From GCA-2697345 sp002697345 (GTDB lineage: Bacteria > Pseudomonadota > Alphaproteobacteria > Rhodobacterales > Rhodobacteraceae), in NCBI GenBank assembly GCA_943787605.1, contig CALSNB010000001.1, forward strand, positions 310,001 to 374,000: a DNA stretch of 64,000 nt, read 5' to 3'. The notes below the pieces were generated by a model, which was not told the DNA's origin, did not search any database, and saw only the letters and a list, made by a program, of their open reading frames with translations. This document shows positions 54,722 through 63,972 of this stretch, piece after piece. A program made the translations under genes and the position numbers. Position 1 is the first letter of the stretch, and every line of letters starts with the position of its first letter.

Positions 54722-55746
54722 GTACGACAATAAAGAATAATGAGATATCAAAAGTTTTTGCTGTTGCTCCGATGATGGATTGGACTGATAGACACTGTAG
54801 ATATTTTCATAGATTAATTTCAGGAAAAGCCCTTTTATATACAGAGATGATAACAAGTGCTGCGTTAATCCGGGGTAAAGCTCATTATTTATTAGACTAT
54901 AGTGAGGCTGAGCATCCCTTGGCCGTTCAGTTGGGGGGATCTGACCCCATTGAATTGGCTGAAGCCGCCTTATTATGTGAGGAGAGGGGTTATAAGGAGA
55001 TTAATTTAAATATAGGTTGTCCCTCAGATCGGGTGAAAGCTGGTTGTTTTGGAGCCGTATTAATGGAACAACCTGCTCTTGTAGCTAGTTGTCTTAAACA
55101 AATGAGAAAAACTGTTTCTATTGATGTAACGGTTAAATGTCGTATTGGCATAGACAATCAGAATCCTGATGAAGTACTTCCTGACTTTCTCTCAAAAATT
55201 TCAGATGTTGGCATAAATAAAGTTATAATTCATGCAAGAAAAGCATTGTTGGGTAGTTTAAGTCCAAAACAGAATAGAGATATTCCTCCGCTTAATTATT
55301 CATTAGTTTCAAAAATGAAAGATAAATTTCCAATGCTACACATTTCTCTGAATGGAGGAATTACAAGCCTCCAGTCTGCTTCAGACTTGTTGGATAGCGA
55401 GTTTGATGGGGTTATGATTGGACGTTCAGCATATACTACTCCTTGGGATATATTGTCTAATGTTGACGAATATATATTTGGAGATACTCCAAGAGTAGGG
55501 ACAAGGTTTGATATAATTTTGAATATGCAACCTTATATAAAAAAACACTTAGCTACAGGGGGTAAAGTTAACCAGGTGACAAGGCATATGATAGGCTTAT
55601 TTAACGGCCAAGAAAATTCAAAAAAATGGCGAAGATTCTTGTCGGATGAAGCAAATTTACCTGGTGCAAACGAAAGCATTCTTTTGGATGCTTACGAGAC
55701 TATGGTGAGCAACATTGAATGCGAGCGAAAAGTATATGTCAGTTAA
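54718..55746 (+). CDS. dusA: tRNA-dihydrouridine synthase A
   Basis: The 342-residue TIM-barrel flavoprotein has the DusA-type N-terminus FAVAPMMDWTDRHCRYFHRL. The NLNIGCPSDRVKAGCFGAVLM segment holds the catalytic Cys. VKCRIGIDNQNPDE, SLNGGITSL and GVMIGRSAY follow, and the C-terminal helical domain reads TRHMIGLFNGQENSKKWRRFL. It reduces uridine 20/20a of tRNA to dihydrouridine using NADPH and FMN. It is coupled to aroE by a 4-base overlap and overlaps the next gene. Confidence 0.93.
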   Translation: MSTTIKNNEISKVFAVAPMMDWTDRHCRYFHRLISGKALLYTEMITSAALIRGKAHYLLDYSEAEHPLAVQLGGSDPIELAEAALLCEERGYKEINLNIGCPSDRVKAGCFGAVLMEQPALVASCLKQMRKTVSIDVTVKCRIGIDNQNPDEVLPDFLSKISDVGINKVIIHARKALLGSLSPKQNRDIPPLNYSLVSKMKDKFPMLHISLNGGITSLQSASDLLDSEFDGVMIGRSAYTTPWDILSNVDEYIFGDTPRVGTRFDIILNMQPYIKKHLATGGKVNQVTRHMIGLFNGQENSKKWRRFLSDEANLPGANESILLDAYETMVSNIECERKVYVS

Positions 55747-56524
55747 GTCAGAATTTACTAAAAAAGGGTGGAGTAAATTTTGTTTTGATAAGAATATATT
55801 TAATTGGACGAAGGCTGTAATTCCTACTTGTAAAAAAATAGAGAAAAATAAAGAACATATTCAGGATTGGATGCGTTGCGGTGATACTTGGTTCGTCGGT
55901 GTTAATATTTTGGATAATGATCAACAAGGCAGGGTTTCTGATGGTCCTATACTATCAGGAGAAATTATAAAATTTATCAAAAAGGAAATATTACCGGGTG
56001 TAAACTGGGATCGAGGGCAACTCTCTATTATGTATAAGGGATACCCAAAAATTACACCTGGTGAAACTGTGGCTTCCTTTAAGTTTCGTTTAAATCGTGA
56101 TGCGGCACATATTGACGGTTTGCTACCAATAGGCCCTGATCGTCATAGAATGCTTAGGGAGCCACATGCCTTCGTACTTGGAGTTCCTTTAAATGTTACC
56201 GATCAGAATGCTAGCCCAATGGTAGTCTGGGAAGAAAGTAATATTATAATTAGAGAGTATTTTATTAATCTACTGTCTAAATACGATGTTGATGAGTGGG
56301 GTCGAACTGACCTAACTCAATGTTATCAAGAAGCTCGTCGAATATGCTTTGAAAAGTGTGAACGCGTTATCGTTCATGCGGTTCCTGGAGAGGCTTATTT
56401 AGTTCATCGCCTTACATTACATGGAGTTGCGCCGTGGACTGCTAAGCATTCAGTAACTGGTGAGGGACGTATGATTTGTTATTTTAGGCCACCCTTGAAG
56501 GATGTTAGTCAGTGGTTAATGTAA
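55736..56524 (+). CDS. Unknown protein with Fe(II)/2-oxoglutarate oxygenase-like motifs
   Basis: The 262-residue protein (from ATG 55736; an ATG 21 bases earlier is possible) has no family I can name. FRLNRDAAHIDGLLPIG near residue 120-135 contains an HxD, HRLTLHGVAPW near 225-235 has a later His, and GRMICYFRPP offers a following Arg. Together these resemble the 2-oxoglutarate/Fe oxygenase triad. The central PHAFVLGVPLNV is hydrophobic. It overlaps the dusA stop by 11 bases, so it is in the same transcript, and no signal peptide is seen. Function is a hypothesis only. Confidence 0.55.
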   Translation: MSVKSEFTKKGWSKFCFDKNIFNWTKAVIPTCKKIEKNKEHIQDWMRCGDTWFVGVNILDNDQQGRVSDGPILSGEIIKFIKKEILPGVNWDRGQLSIMYKGYPKITPGETVASFKFRLNRDAAHIDGLLPIGPDRHRMLREPHAFVLGVPLNVTDQNASPMVVWEESNIIIREYFINLLSKYDVDEWGRTDLTQCYQEARRICFEKCERVIVHAVPGEAYLVHRLTLHGVAPWTAKHSVTGEGRMICYFRPPLKDVSQWLM

Positions 56525-56551
56525 GCTAATATTAGATTTTTTGTCATTGTT

Positions 56552-56818
56552 TTATTTTTTTTCAATTTCAAAATCTGGTCCTTCTTGGAGTAACTTTAAT
56601 CTGGCCCGCCTACCACCTCGCCTATGCGTTAAATTACTTTGGCGTTTGGGAAGCTCAAGAATGAGTGATGTTCTTTCACTCTCTGACATCTTTCCCCAAG
56701 CAGTAATTTCTTCAATGGTACGTAAGCATCCTGTGCAAATTCTTTCCAAAGGATGGATTGCACAGATTTTAACACAGGGAGATTGAACCTCATTTCTTAC
56801 CCAAATATCATCCGTCAT
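56552..56818 (-). CDS. DUF1289 small Cys-containing protein
   Basis: The 88-residue protein is a DUF1289 member. The signature SPCVKICAIHPLERICTGCLRTIEEITAWGKMSESER (about residues 13-48) carries four Cys in the C-x3-C ... C-x2-C arrangement, likely binding a metal or cluster. The C-terminus is basic and rich in Arg (PKRQSNLTHRRGGRRAR). Function is unknown; the family is widespread in alphaproteobacteria. Its start overlaps the ruvX stop by 11 bases, so the two are co-transcribed. Confidence 0.85.
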   Translation of the reverse strand: MTDDIWVRNEVQSPCVKICAIHPLERICTGCLRTIEEITAWGKMSESERTSLILELPKRQSNLTHRRGGRRARLKLLQEGPDFEIEKK

Positions 56819-57296
56819 TTTGGTCCTTGATATAAACTAACCTATCTAATGCTCCCTGAAGTATATACGCTGCGGCAACTGAGTCTATGAGCTCAGCGCG
56901 ACGTTTTCGTGTTGTATCCGCCTCTAACAAAGCCTTTTCAGCGGCAACTGTGGATAATCGTTCATCCCAAAAAGCGATAGGTAGTTTAGTAACTTTACTT
57001 AGGTTGTGAGCAAAAGATCGAGTTGATTGTGCTCTTGGACCTTCGCTACCATTCATATTTTTTGGTAAACCTATCACAATCCCGCATGCTGATCTTTCAG
57101 AAATTATGCTAAGTATTACTTCAAGATCAAGGTAAAGCTTTTTTCTTTTTAAAGTGAGTAATGGGTTAGCAACTTTTAGCAATAAATCTGAAATAGAAAC
57201 TCCAATAGTTTTTGTGCCCAAATCTAAGCCAATTAATGGATGCTTTGGTTGTAAAAAGTCATTGAAGTCAGACAAATTATTGAAGACGTTTTGCAT
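56808..57296 (-). CDS. ruvX: Holliday junction resolvase-like RuvX/YqgF
   Basis: The 162-residue protein has the RNase-H-like YqgF fold: LIGLDLGTKTIGVSISD with the first catalytic Asp, IVIGLPKNMNGSEGPRAQSTRSFA with the central acidic site, and WDERLSTVAAEKALLEADTTRKRRAELIDSVAAAYILQ with the final Asp/Glu pair. Known members are needed for 16S rRNA 5'-end maturation and can act on DNA junctions. It is transcribed with the DUF1289 gene. Cytoplasmic. Family call is confident; the in vivo substrate is debated. Confidence 0.92.
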   Translation of the reverse strand: MQNVFNNLSDFNDFLQPKHPLIGLDLGTKTIGVSISDLLLKVANPLLTLKRKKLYLDLEVILSIISERSACGIVIGLPKNMNGSEGPRAQSTRSFAHNLSKVTKLPIAFWDERLSTVAAEKALLEADTTRKRRAELIDSVAAAYILQGALDRLVYIKDQNDG

Positions 57297-57375
57297 TAAT
57301 ATTCTTTCAAATTACTACGAAGGTTAGTATTTAATTAATGAAGTTTTTAGTTAAGTGTTTCAATAAGTTTCTGCT

Positions 57376-57390
57376 ATGTCGTATCGACAT
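57376..57390. promoter_or_regulatory. Short palindrome upstream of the sarcosine oxidase operon
   Basis: ATGTCG and CGACAT form a perfect 6-base inverted repeat around a 3-base centre, about 84 bases before the soxB start. It is a plausible regulator site, but no regulator gene is adjacent and the binding protein is unknown. Confidence 0.3.
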
Positions 57391-57473
57391 CATGATAGGT
57401 CTGTTGTAGATGGATTGCTAGCCGAACCTATGAGAAAAGTTTTTTTAAGATAATTATTTAATGGTTTAGAAAT

Positions 57474-58721
57474 TTGAAGCGATACTCATCTTTTGCAATT
57501 GTTCGAGAAGCGTTTAGAAATCATTCAGGTTGGAAGAAGGCGTGGGAGTCTCCTATACCCAAGAGAAAGTATGATGTAGTGATAGTTGGTGCTGGAGGTC
57601 ATGGTTTGGCAACAGCGTATTACTTAGGAAAAAATCATGGAATTACAAATGTTGCTGTTCTAGAAAAGGGATGGTTAGGTGGTGGTAACACGGGGAGGAA
57701 TACTACGATTATTCGTTCAAACTATCTACAAGACCCTTCAGCAGCGATATACGAAAAGTCTAGAAGTTTGTATGAGAATTTAAGTCAGGATTTAAATTAT
57801 AACCTAATGTTTTCTCCACGTGGTGTTATGATGCTAGCTCAGACGGAGCACGAGGTAAGAGGTTATAAACGCACTGCAATGGCTAACGCTCTTCAAGGAG
57901 TTTCAACTGAATATATCAATCCTGAAAAGGTAAAAGATTTGTGCCCGATCATAAACCTTTCGGGACCGAGATACCCAGTACTAGGAGCGCTCTGGCAAGC
58001 TCGAGGTGGTACAGCTCGACATGATGCTGTTGCTTGGGGCTACGCACGAAAATGCTCTGATATGGGCATGCACATACTTCAACAAAAAGAAGTCACTTCT
58101 ATTATTTCTAAAAATGGAAAAATCGGGGGTGTTACAACAACTGATGGTGATATTCTTTGTGATAAATTGTGTATAGTGGTTGCTGGTCATTCAGGCGCAT
58201 TGGCAGAAATGGGTGGATTTAGGTTGCCATTGGAATCTGTCGCTTTACAAGCATTAGTTTCTGAGCCCATTAAACCAGTTATGGATGTGGTGGTTATGGC
58301 TAATACCGTTCATGGTTACATGAGCCAGTCAGATAAAGGTGAGATGGTAATCGGTGGTGGAGCTGATGGGTATAATAATTACACTCAAAGAGGTTCCTTT
58401 CACCACATAGAAGAAACTGTTCGATCCTTAGTTGAAACATTTCCAATGATATCTCGGCTTAAAATGCTTAGGCAATGGGGAGGTATAGTTGATATGACGG
58501 GTGATCGTTCTCCAATAATTTCGAAAACACCATTAGAGAATTGTTTCATAAACTGTGGATGGGGAACTGGCGGGTTTAAGGCAATCCCTGGATCTGGATG
58601 GGCCACAGCAGAGATGGTCGCTACTGGAGAAGCAGGACCTCTCGCAAGTCCGTTTAGTTTAAACCGGTTTAAGGAAGGTCGCTTTATCGATGAAAGCGTT
58701 GCTGCTGGTGTTGCACATTAA
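57474..58721 (+). CDS. soxB: Sarcosine oxidase beta subunit
   Basis: The 415-residue flavoprotein starts at TTG 57474, where the N-terminus MKRYSSFAIVREAF is the family's. It has an FAD-binding motif VIVGAGGHGLATAYYLG, the covalent-flavin region LQDPSAAIYEKSRSLYE, and late GGGADGYNNYTQRGSF and WGTGGFKAIPGSGW. With SoxA, SoxD and SoxG it oxidises sarcosine to glycine, forming H2O2 and passing the methyl to tetrahydrofolate. It heads soxB-soxD-soxA-soxG. No folate genes follow in the window. Confidence 0.92.
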   Translation: MKRYSSFAIVREAFRNHSGWKKAWESPIPKRKYDVVIVGAGGHGLATAYYLGKNHGITNVAVLEKGWLGGGNTGRNTTIIRSNYLQDPSAAIYEKSRSLYENLSQDLNYNLMFSPRGVMMLAQTEHEVRGYKRTAMANALQGVSTEYINPEKVKDLCPIINLSGPRYPVLGALWQARGGTARHDAVAWGYARKCSDMGMHILQQKEVTSIISKNGKIGGVTTTDGDILCDKLCIVVAGHSGALAEMGGFRLPLESVALQALVSEPIKPVMDVVVMANTVHGYMSQSDKGEMVIGGGADGYNNYTQRGSFHHIEETVRSLVETFPMISRLKMLRQWGGIVDMTGDRSPIISKTPLENCFINCGWGTGGFKAIPGSGWATAEMVATGEAGPLASPFSLNRFKEGRFIDESVAAGVAH

Positions 58722-58733
58722 AGGATTTTACTA

Positions 58734-59063
58734 GTGTTATTGTTGAATTGCCCATACTGTAAATTGAGCTGTGAAGAAACAGAGTTTCAAGCAGGAGGAC
58801 AAGCCCATCTTAAACGCCAATCTATTGGTTCTTCTGATCAAGAATTTGAAAGCTATTTGTTCGCTCGTAAAAACCCAAAAGGTGTGCATTTTGAACGATG
58901 GCAGCATGTTAATGGCTGTGGAAAATGGTTTCATATAGCAAGGTCCACTGTAACATTGGAAATCTTTGGATCATACAGTGCTCAAACATTGTCACCTCCC
59001 AAACAGATAAGAGTTAATATAAATAAAAAATTACCAGAATGGCGTTGGGAGAATTCGAAATGA
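58734..59063 (+). CDS. soxD: Sarcosine oxidase delta subunit
   Basis: The 109-residue subunit starts at GTG 58734, 12 bases after soxB. It has the Cys-rich N-terminus LNCPYCKLSC and the later VNGCGKWFHIARSTVT; these Cys and His sites bind zinc in heterotetrameric sarcosine oxidase. The end DPEW-like LPEWRWENSK is typical. It is a structural subunit without flavin. Its stop overlaps the start of soxA in ATGA, so translation is coupled. Confidence 0.92.
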   Translation: MLLLNCPYCKLSCEETEFQAGGQAHLKRQSIGSSDQEFESYLFARKNPKGVHFERWQHVNGCGKWFHIARSTVTLEIFGSYSAQTLSPPKQIRVNINKKLPEWRWENSK

Positions 59064-62000
59064 GCTCTAGGGTCCCGGGTCACGGAAGTTTAGTTAATTC
59101 ATCTAAACCTGTAAAATTTCAATTTAATGGTAAAGAGCTGGAAGGGTTCCAGGGGGATACATTAGCCTCAGCACTTTTGGCTAATAATCAACTGCTGATT
59201 GGTAGATCCTTTAAGTATCATAGGCCAAGAGGGTTGGTAGCTAGTGGTGCGGAGGAACCAAATGGGCTAGTGGGCCTCGGAGAAGGGAACTCTTTTGAGC
59301 CAAACGCCCGAGCGACCACAACAGAATTATTTGATGGATTAGTCTCTTGCTCACAAAACCACTGGCCATCGTTAGAATTTGATATTGGATACGTAAATAA
59401 CTATTTAAGTAGTCTACTACCAGCAGGATTTTATTATAAAACATTTATCCACCCTAGGCCGGCATGGAAATATATCTTTGAACCTATAATTAGAAGGTCT
59501 GCTGGTTTAGGAAAGCCCACTAAGGGTAAAGACCCTGATAAATATGAACATTTTTATGCGTATGTTGATGTTTTAATAGTTGGGGGTGGGATTTCTGGTC
59601 TGTACTCAGCAAAGGTTGCAGCAAAATCTGGAGCAAGAGTTTTACTTATTGAGCAAACACCACACCTTGGAGGTCAAGCTTCCATTGATAACCCACTAAT
59701 TGATCAAGGTCCGACAACAAATTGGATTACTAAGCTTACTAAAGAACTAGAGGGCATGAATAATGTCACTATTAAAACTAGAACAGTTGGAGTTGGGGTC
59801 TATGATCACGGGTACTCTCTTGCTTATGAGAGATTAACTGATCATCAATTAAACTTAAGTGGATCTCGGCATAGGCTTTGGAAGATTAGAGCTAAACAAA
59901 TTATAACAGCAACTGGGGCTATTGAGAGGCCACTAAGCTTTGCAAATAATGATGTGCCCGGTGTTATGCTTGCATCAGCTGTTAGAAACTATTTAACAAA
60001 TTATGGTGTTTCTATTGGAGACAGAACAGTAATTGTAACCAACAATGATGATGCGTACCGGACAGCAATTTCTTTAAAAAATGCTGGCCTCTCCGTACCA
60101 CTAATAATCGACACAAGGCCAAATGGTGCTGGAGAGTTAGCAAAAACAGCCAGAGATTTAGGTATACGTATTGAAAATGGAAAAGCCATTTCAATTGTTC
60201 ACGGTAAAGATCGAGTTAAGGGAATTTCTTTATGTGATCAAGTTGGGTCGGGTACTGTGCTAGAGGAAATTTCATGTGATTCTGTGGCGATGTCAGGTGG
60301 TTGGTCGCCTGTGGTTAATTTATGGTCACATTGTGGAGGAAAGTTAAGTTGGGACAATGAATTATGTGCATTTCGTCCAGATACAAAACTACCTCCAACG
60401 GGAGTTAATGGTGTAGCGTGTTTGTCAGTCGTTGGGTCTGCTAATGGAGATCTACTAATAGATGACATTTTCAGGGTAACCTATGAAGTAACCTTAAGAG
60501 TAATAAAGGAATTAGATTTAGAAACTAACGAAGCACCTCGCCAATCAACAAAAGGAATAAAAGAGAACTCGATTAGTGCAGTCTGGAAAATGCCTTATGG
60601 CGCTAGTACAAAACTTAAATCAAAAACTTGGTTGGATTTTCAAAATGATGTTAAAGTAATAGATGTTGAACTCGCCGCCCAAGAGGGATTCGAAAGTGTG
60701 GAACACGCTAAACGTTATACAACATTAGGTATGGCAACTGATCAAGGTAAATTAAGTAATATTAATGGTTTAGCTATTCTTTCTGAAAGTTTACATAAAG
60801 ATATTCCTTCAGTAGGCACCACGACCTTTCGTCCTCCGTACAGCCCTATTTCGATGGGCTCTATAGCTGGGGAAGCACGTAGTGAGTTATTTCAGCCTAT
60901 TAGAAAAACGCCTATGCATGATTGGCACGATAAACACGGTGCTAAGTGGGAACCCGTTGGGCATTGGTTGAGGCCTTATTGCTATGTCCAGGAAGGGGAA
61001 AGCGTTAAACAGGCTGTTTTTAGAGAAGTTACTGCATGTAGAAATAAAGTTGGCGTTTTAGATGCTTCGACACTTGGAAAAATAATGGTTCGAGGAAAAG
61101 ACTCAGGAAAATTTTTAGATATGATTTATACTAATATGATGAGTAATCTTAAAATTGGAAAATGTAGGTATGGACTGATTTGCTCAGAAAACGGATTTTT
61201 AATTGATGATGGTGTAGTGGCAAGAATCGACGAAAATTCCTATCTTTGTCATACTACTTCTGGAGGAGCTGAAAATATTCATTCTATGATGGAAGAATGG
61301 CTTCAAACTGAATGGTGGGATTTTGAGGTTTATGTTACAAATATGACCGAACAGTTTTCACAGATTACGGTTGTGGGAGAAAATGCACGAAGAGTTTTAG
61401 AAAAACTTGGGTGTTCAAAAATTTGTTCTGACAGTCTACCTTTTATGGGGTGGGTAAATGAAAAAGTTTTAGGTGTTGACGTAAGAGTTTATAGAATTTC
61501 CTTTTCAGGAGAACTGAGTTTTGAAATTTCAGTTCCTAGTAACAAAGGATTATTTTTATGGAATGAGATTCTATCCTTAGAAAAAGAGTTTGGAATTACA
61601 CCCTATGGGACAGAGGCTTTACATGTAATGAGAGCAGAAAAGGGCTTTATTATGATTGGTGATGAAACTGACGGGACAATTATTCCACAGGATCTGGGTT
61701 TAGACTGGGCGCTATCTAAGAAAAAGAATGATTATATTGGAAAGAGAGCACATCAGAGATTATATATGAGTAACCCTGAAAGATGGAAACTCGTTGGTCT
61801 TGAAAGCACTGATGGATCGGTTATTCCTGAGGGAGCTTATGCCATAGGACTAGGAGAGAATGATGTGGGACAAAAAGTTACAATAGGTAGAGTCACATCA
61901 ACTTATTATTCACCAACCCTAAAAAAAGGTATAGCATTGGGGCTTGTCGCATACGGCCCAGATAGACTTGGAGAAATTATTCAATTTCCAACATTAACTA

Positions 62001-62071
62001 ATTCAGTTGTAGAAGCTAAAATTGTTTCTCCTATTTTCTATGACCCTGATGGATTTAAACAGAATGTCTAA
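59060..62071 (+). CDS. soxA: Sarcosine oxidase alpha subunit
   Basis: The 1003-residue subunit begins at ATG 59060, overlapping the soxD stop; the earlier ATG at 59039 gives an N-terminus unlike the family. The opening PVKFQFNGKELEGFQGDTLASALLAN is a 2Fe-2S-like domain. VDVLIVGGGISGLYSAKVA binds NAD/FAD, and a central AITA-type domain follows. The C-terminal half from about 600 on is an aminomethyltransferase (GcvT)-like domain (FREVTACRNKVGVLD, AEKGFIMIGDETDGTI), which transfers methylene to tetrahydrofolate. Length is the usual 1000 residues. It is the main catalytic subunit with SoxB. Confidence 0.93.
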   Translation: MSSRVPGHGSLVNSSKPVKFQFNGKELEGFQGDTLASALLANNQLLIGRSFKYHRPRGLVASGAEEPNGLVGLGEGNSFEPNARATTTELFDGLVSCSQNHWPSLEFDIGYVNNYLSSLLPAGFYYKTFIHPRPAWKYIFEPIIRRSAGLGKPTKGKDPDKYEHFYAYVDVLIVGGGISGLYSAKVAAKSGARVLLIEQTPHLGGQASIDNPLIDQGPTTNWITKLTKELEGMNNVTIKTRTVGVGVYDHGYSLAYERLTDHQLNLSGSRHRLWKIRAKQIITATGAIERPLSFANNDVPGVMLASAVRNYLTNYGVSIGDRTVIVTNNDDAYRTAISLKNAGLSVPLIIDTRPNGAGELAKTARDLGIRIENGKAISIVHGKDRVKGISLCDQVGSGTVLEEISCDSVAMSGGWSPVVNLWSHCGGKLSWDNELCAFRPDTKLPPTGVNGVACLSVVGSANGDLLIDDIFRVTYEVTLRVIKELDLETNEAPRQSTKGIKENSISAVWKMPYGASTKLKSKTWLDFQNDVKVIDVELAAQEGFESVEHAKRYTTLGMATDQGKLSNINGLAILSESLHKDIPSVGTTTFRPPYSPISMGSIAGEARSELFQPIRKTPMHDWHDKHGAKWEPVGHWLRPYCYVQEGESVKQAVFREVTACRNKVGVLDASTLGKIMVRGKDSGKFLDMIYTNMMSNLKIGKCRYGLICSENGFLIDDGVVARIDENSYLCHTTSGGAENIHSMMEEWLQTEWWDFEVYVTNMTEQFSQITVVGENARRVLEKLGCSKICSDSLPFMGWVNEKVLGVDVRVYRISFSGELSFEISVPSNKGLFLWNEILSLEKEFGITPYGTEALHVMRAEKGFIMIGDETDGTIIPQDLGLDWALSKKKNDYIGKRAHQRLYMSNPERWKLVGLESTDGSVIPEGAYAIGLGENDVGQKVTIGRVTSTYYSPTLKKGIALGLVAYGPDRLGEIIQFPTLTNSVVEAKIVSPIFYDPDGFKQNV

Positions 62072-62630
62072 TGATCTTGAATCTAAAAGTAACTTATTAG
62101 CTATTAATCCTTTCGATCTAAAAGAGATCGCTGAATTTGGGTTATTGTCCGTACGGGGAGATCTAGGATCCAAAAGACTTTCTGAAGCCTTAAAATTTTC
62201 AACTGGATTAAAAGTTCCAACAGTACGGAGCTTTGTGAGCAAAAGCAAAGTAGAAGCTTTTTGGATGTCCACAGATGAACTCTTAATTAAAGCTCCAGGT
62301 AAGGCTATCGATGGTATAGAATCTAAGATGTTAAAAGGGTTAAAAGATTTTCATTCTTCAGTTGTCAATATTTCTGATTCAAGGAGTTTATTTACGATAA
62401 AAGGGGCGCTTTGTAGAGATATATTAGGAAAGCTGTGTCCGGTAGACTTTGATAAAAAGATTTTTAAAATAGGAGATTTTAGGCGTACAAGGATGGCGCA
62501 GGTTCCTGTTGCTTTATCTCTATTAGAAGATAACTATTTTCAAATTATGTGCTATCGATCTGTGAAGGAATATGTTTATAACATTTTGAAAATGTCAGGT
62601 TGTGACAACAGCAATGTAAACTTTTATTAG
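62064..62630 (+). CDS. soxG: Sarcosine oxidase gamma subunit
   Basis: The 188-residue subunit starts at ATG 62064, whose ATG lies within the soxA stop region (8-base overlap); an earlier frame start has no ribosome-binding site. It has the GcvT-like beta-rich fold of SoxG with LLSVRGDLGSKRLSEALKF, and a late RRTRMAQVPVALSLLEDNYFQIMCYRSVKEYVY. It completes the soxBDAG operon and is a structural/folate-interacting subunit. SoxG is the least conserved of the four; identity rests on both sequence and position. Confidence 0.88.
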   Translation: MSNDLESKSNLLAINPFDLKEIAEFGLLSVRGDLGSKRLSEALKFSTGLKVPTVRSFVSKSKVEAFWMSTDELLIKAPGKAIDGIESKMLKGLKDFHSSVVNISDSRSLFTIKGALCRDILGKLCPVDFDKKIFKIGDFRRTRMAQVPVALSLLEDNYFQIMCYRSVKEYVYNILKMSGCDNSNVNFY

Positions 62631-62771
62631 CAATTAATCCAAAATATATTTATTTTAAATTTATTCATTGTTGACCTGTTGTAAGTAAATTTATTATGAT
62701 ATCCCAATTTAGTAAAACTTTTATCTAAGTTTAAATATCAATGTATTTTAACAGTTAAGGAGGCCCATGAA

Positions 62772-63371
62772 ATGGCTTTTGAACTTCCTAACCTACCATA
62801 CGCACATGACGCATTAACAGAGAATGGTATGTCTAAAGAGACACTAGAGTATCACCATGACTTGCATCACAATGCATATGTCACCAACGGTAATGCAGCA
62901 ATTGCTGGTACTGATTGGGAGCATAAAACTCTTGAGGAAATAATTGTTGGCACTTACAATCAAGGGTCAGTTTCTCAAAATGGAATATTTAATAATATTT
63001 CTCAATTATGGAATCATAATCAATTTTGGGAAATGATGAGTCCAAATATTTCGAAAATGCCGTCAGAGCTTGAGAGTGAATTAAAGGATAACTTTGGTTC
63101 TGTAGATGAATTTAGATCTCAATTCTGTGCTGCTGGAGCTGGTCAATTTGGATCAGGATGGTGCTGGTTAGTACGTGATTCAGATGGAAGCCTTAAAGTG
63201 ACAAAAACTGAAAATGGAGTTAACCCACTTTGTTTTGGACAGAAAGCACTGTTAGGTTGTGATGTATGGGAACATTCCTATTATATTGATTTCCGTAATA
63301 AACGTCCGGTATATTTAACAAATTTCCTTGATAAACTCGTGAATTGGGAAAATGTAGCCTCACGTATGTAA
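62772..63371 (+). CDS. sodB: Superoxide dismutase, Fe/Mn type
   Basis: The 199-residue enzyme has the metal ligands of Fe/Mn-SOD: His in the LEYHHDLHHNAYVTNGN segment (about residues 26-42), His in the NHNQFWEMMSP region, and Asp and His in DVWEHSYYIDF near residue 156-166. The Gln of FGSGWCW is in the C-terminal half. It converts superoxide to H2O2 and O2. The upstream AAGGAGG lies about 10 bases before ATG 62772. Sequence resembles the Fe-type (SodB). It follows a sarcosine oxidase operon, which makes H2O2. A strong hairpin ends it. Confidence 0.92.
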   Translation: MAFELPNLPYAHDALTENGMSKETLEYHHDLHHNAYVTNGNAAIAGTDWEHKTLEEIIVGTYNQGSVSQNGIFNNISQLWNHNQFWEMMSPNISKMPSELESELKDNFGSVDEFRSQFCAAGAGQFGSGWCWLVRDSDGSLKVTKTENGVNPLCFGQKALLGCDVWEHSYYIDFRNKRPVYLTNFLDKLVNWENVASRM

Positions 63372-63378
63372 GTTTATA

Positions 63379-63404
63379 GGTGTAGCATTTTGTGATGCTA
63401 CACC
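63379..63404 (+). terminator. Hairpin terminator after sodB
   Basis: A perfect 10-bp stem (GGTGTAGCAT pairing with ATGCTACACC) with a 6-base loop begins 7 bases after the sodB stop. T-rich sequence follows at some distance. It separates sodB from the convergent LOG-family gene. Confidence 0.75.
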
Positions 63405-63429
63405 TTGACTTGTTAGTTTTTTATGTTTT

Positions 63430-63972
63430 TTAAATAGTTTCTAAAATCTCGTCAGCTGAATCAATTACTACGAAATAATTATTAATTGATAAATCAGCGA
63501 ACTCACTTGTCACTAACTGATCTAGAAGTTCAATTAGTTTATCCCAATAACCATTAATATTTATAATAATAATTTTCTTTCCATGTAACCCAAGCTGTCT
63601 CCACGTTAGTATCTCAAAAAACTCATCTAGAGTTCCAATACCACCTGGAAGAATTATCACAAAATCCGAATTCATAAACATGACTTTTTTACGTTCATGC
63701 ATATTTTCGGTAACAATAAATGTACTAAGGTCAGTTTTTCCAACTTCTTTTTCTAATAGATGTTTTGGAATAACTCCTAGTATTTCTCCTTTATTAAACT
63801 GAACCGCGTTTGCTACGACTCCCATCAGTCCAACACTCCCTGCACCATAAACAAGTCGCCAATTATTTTTGGCAATAATCTTACCCAATTTATTTGCTTC
63901 AAATGTATATTCTGGTGCTTTTCCAGCACGGGAACCACAAAATACACAAACTGATTTCCTATTTGGTTCCAA
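63430..63972 (-). CDS. LOG-family protein (cytokinin riboside 5'-monophosphate phosphoribohydrolase-like)
   Basis: The 180-residue Rossmann-fold protein has the LOG signature PGGIGTLDEFFEILTWRQLG near residues 110-129 and the earlier YGAGSVGLMGVVANA. The N-terminal VCVFCGSRAGKAPEY is typical. LOG proteins release ribose 5-phosphate from nucleoside 5'-monophosphates; in bacteria the role is often nucleotide salvage rather than cytokinin synthesis. It is convergent with sodB and the gene nearest the window's right edge. Confidence 0.88.
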   Translation of the reverse strand: MEPNRKSVCVFCGSRAGKAPEYTFEANKLGKIIAKNNWRLVYGAGSVGLMGVVANAVQFNKGEILGVIPKHLLEKEVGKTDLSTFIVTENMHERKKVMFMNSDFVIILPGGIGTLDEFFEILTWRQLGLHGKKIIIININGYWDKLIELLDQLVTSEFADLSINNYFVVIDSADEILETI

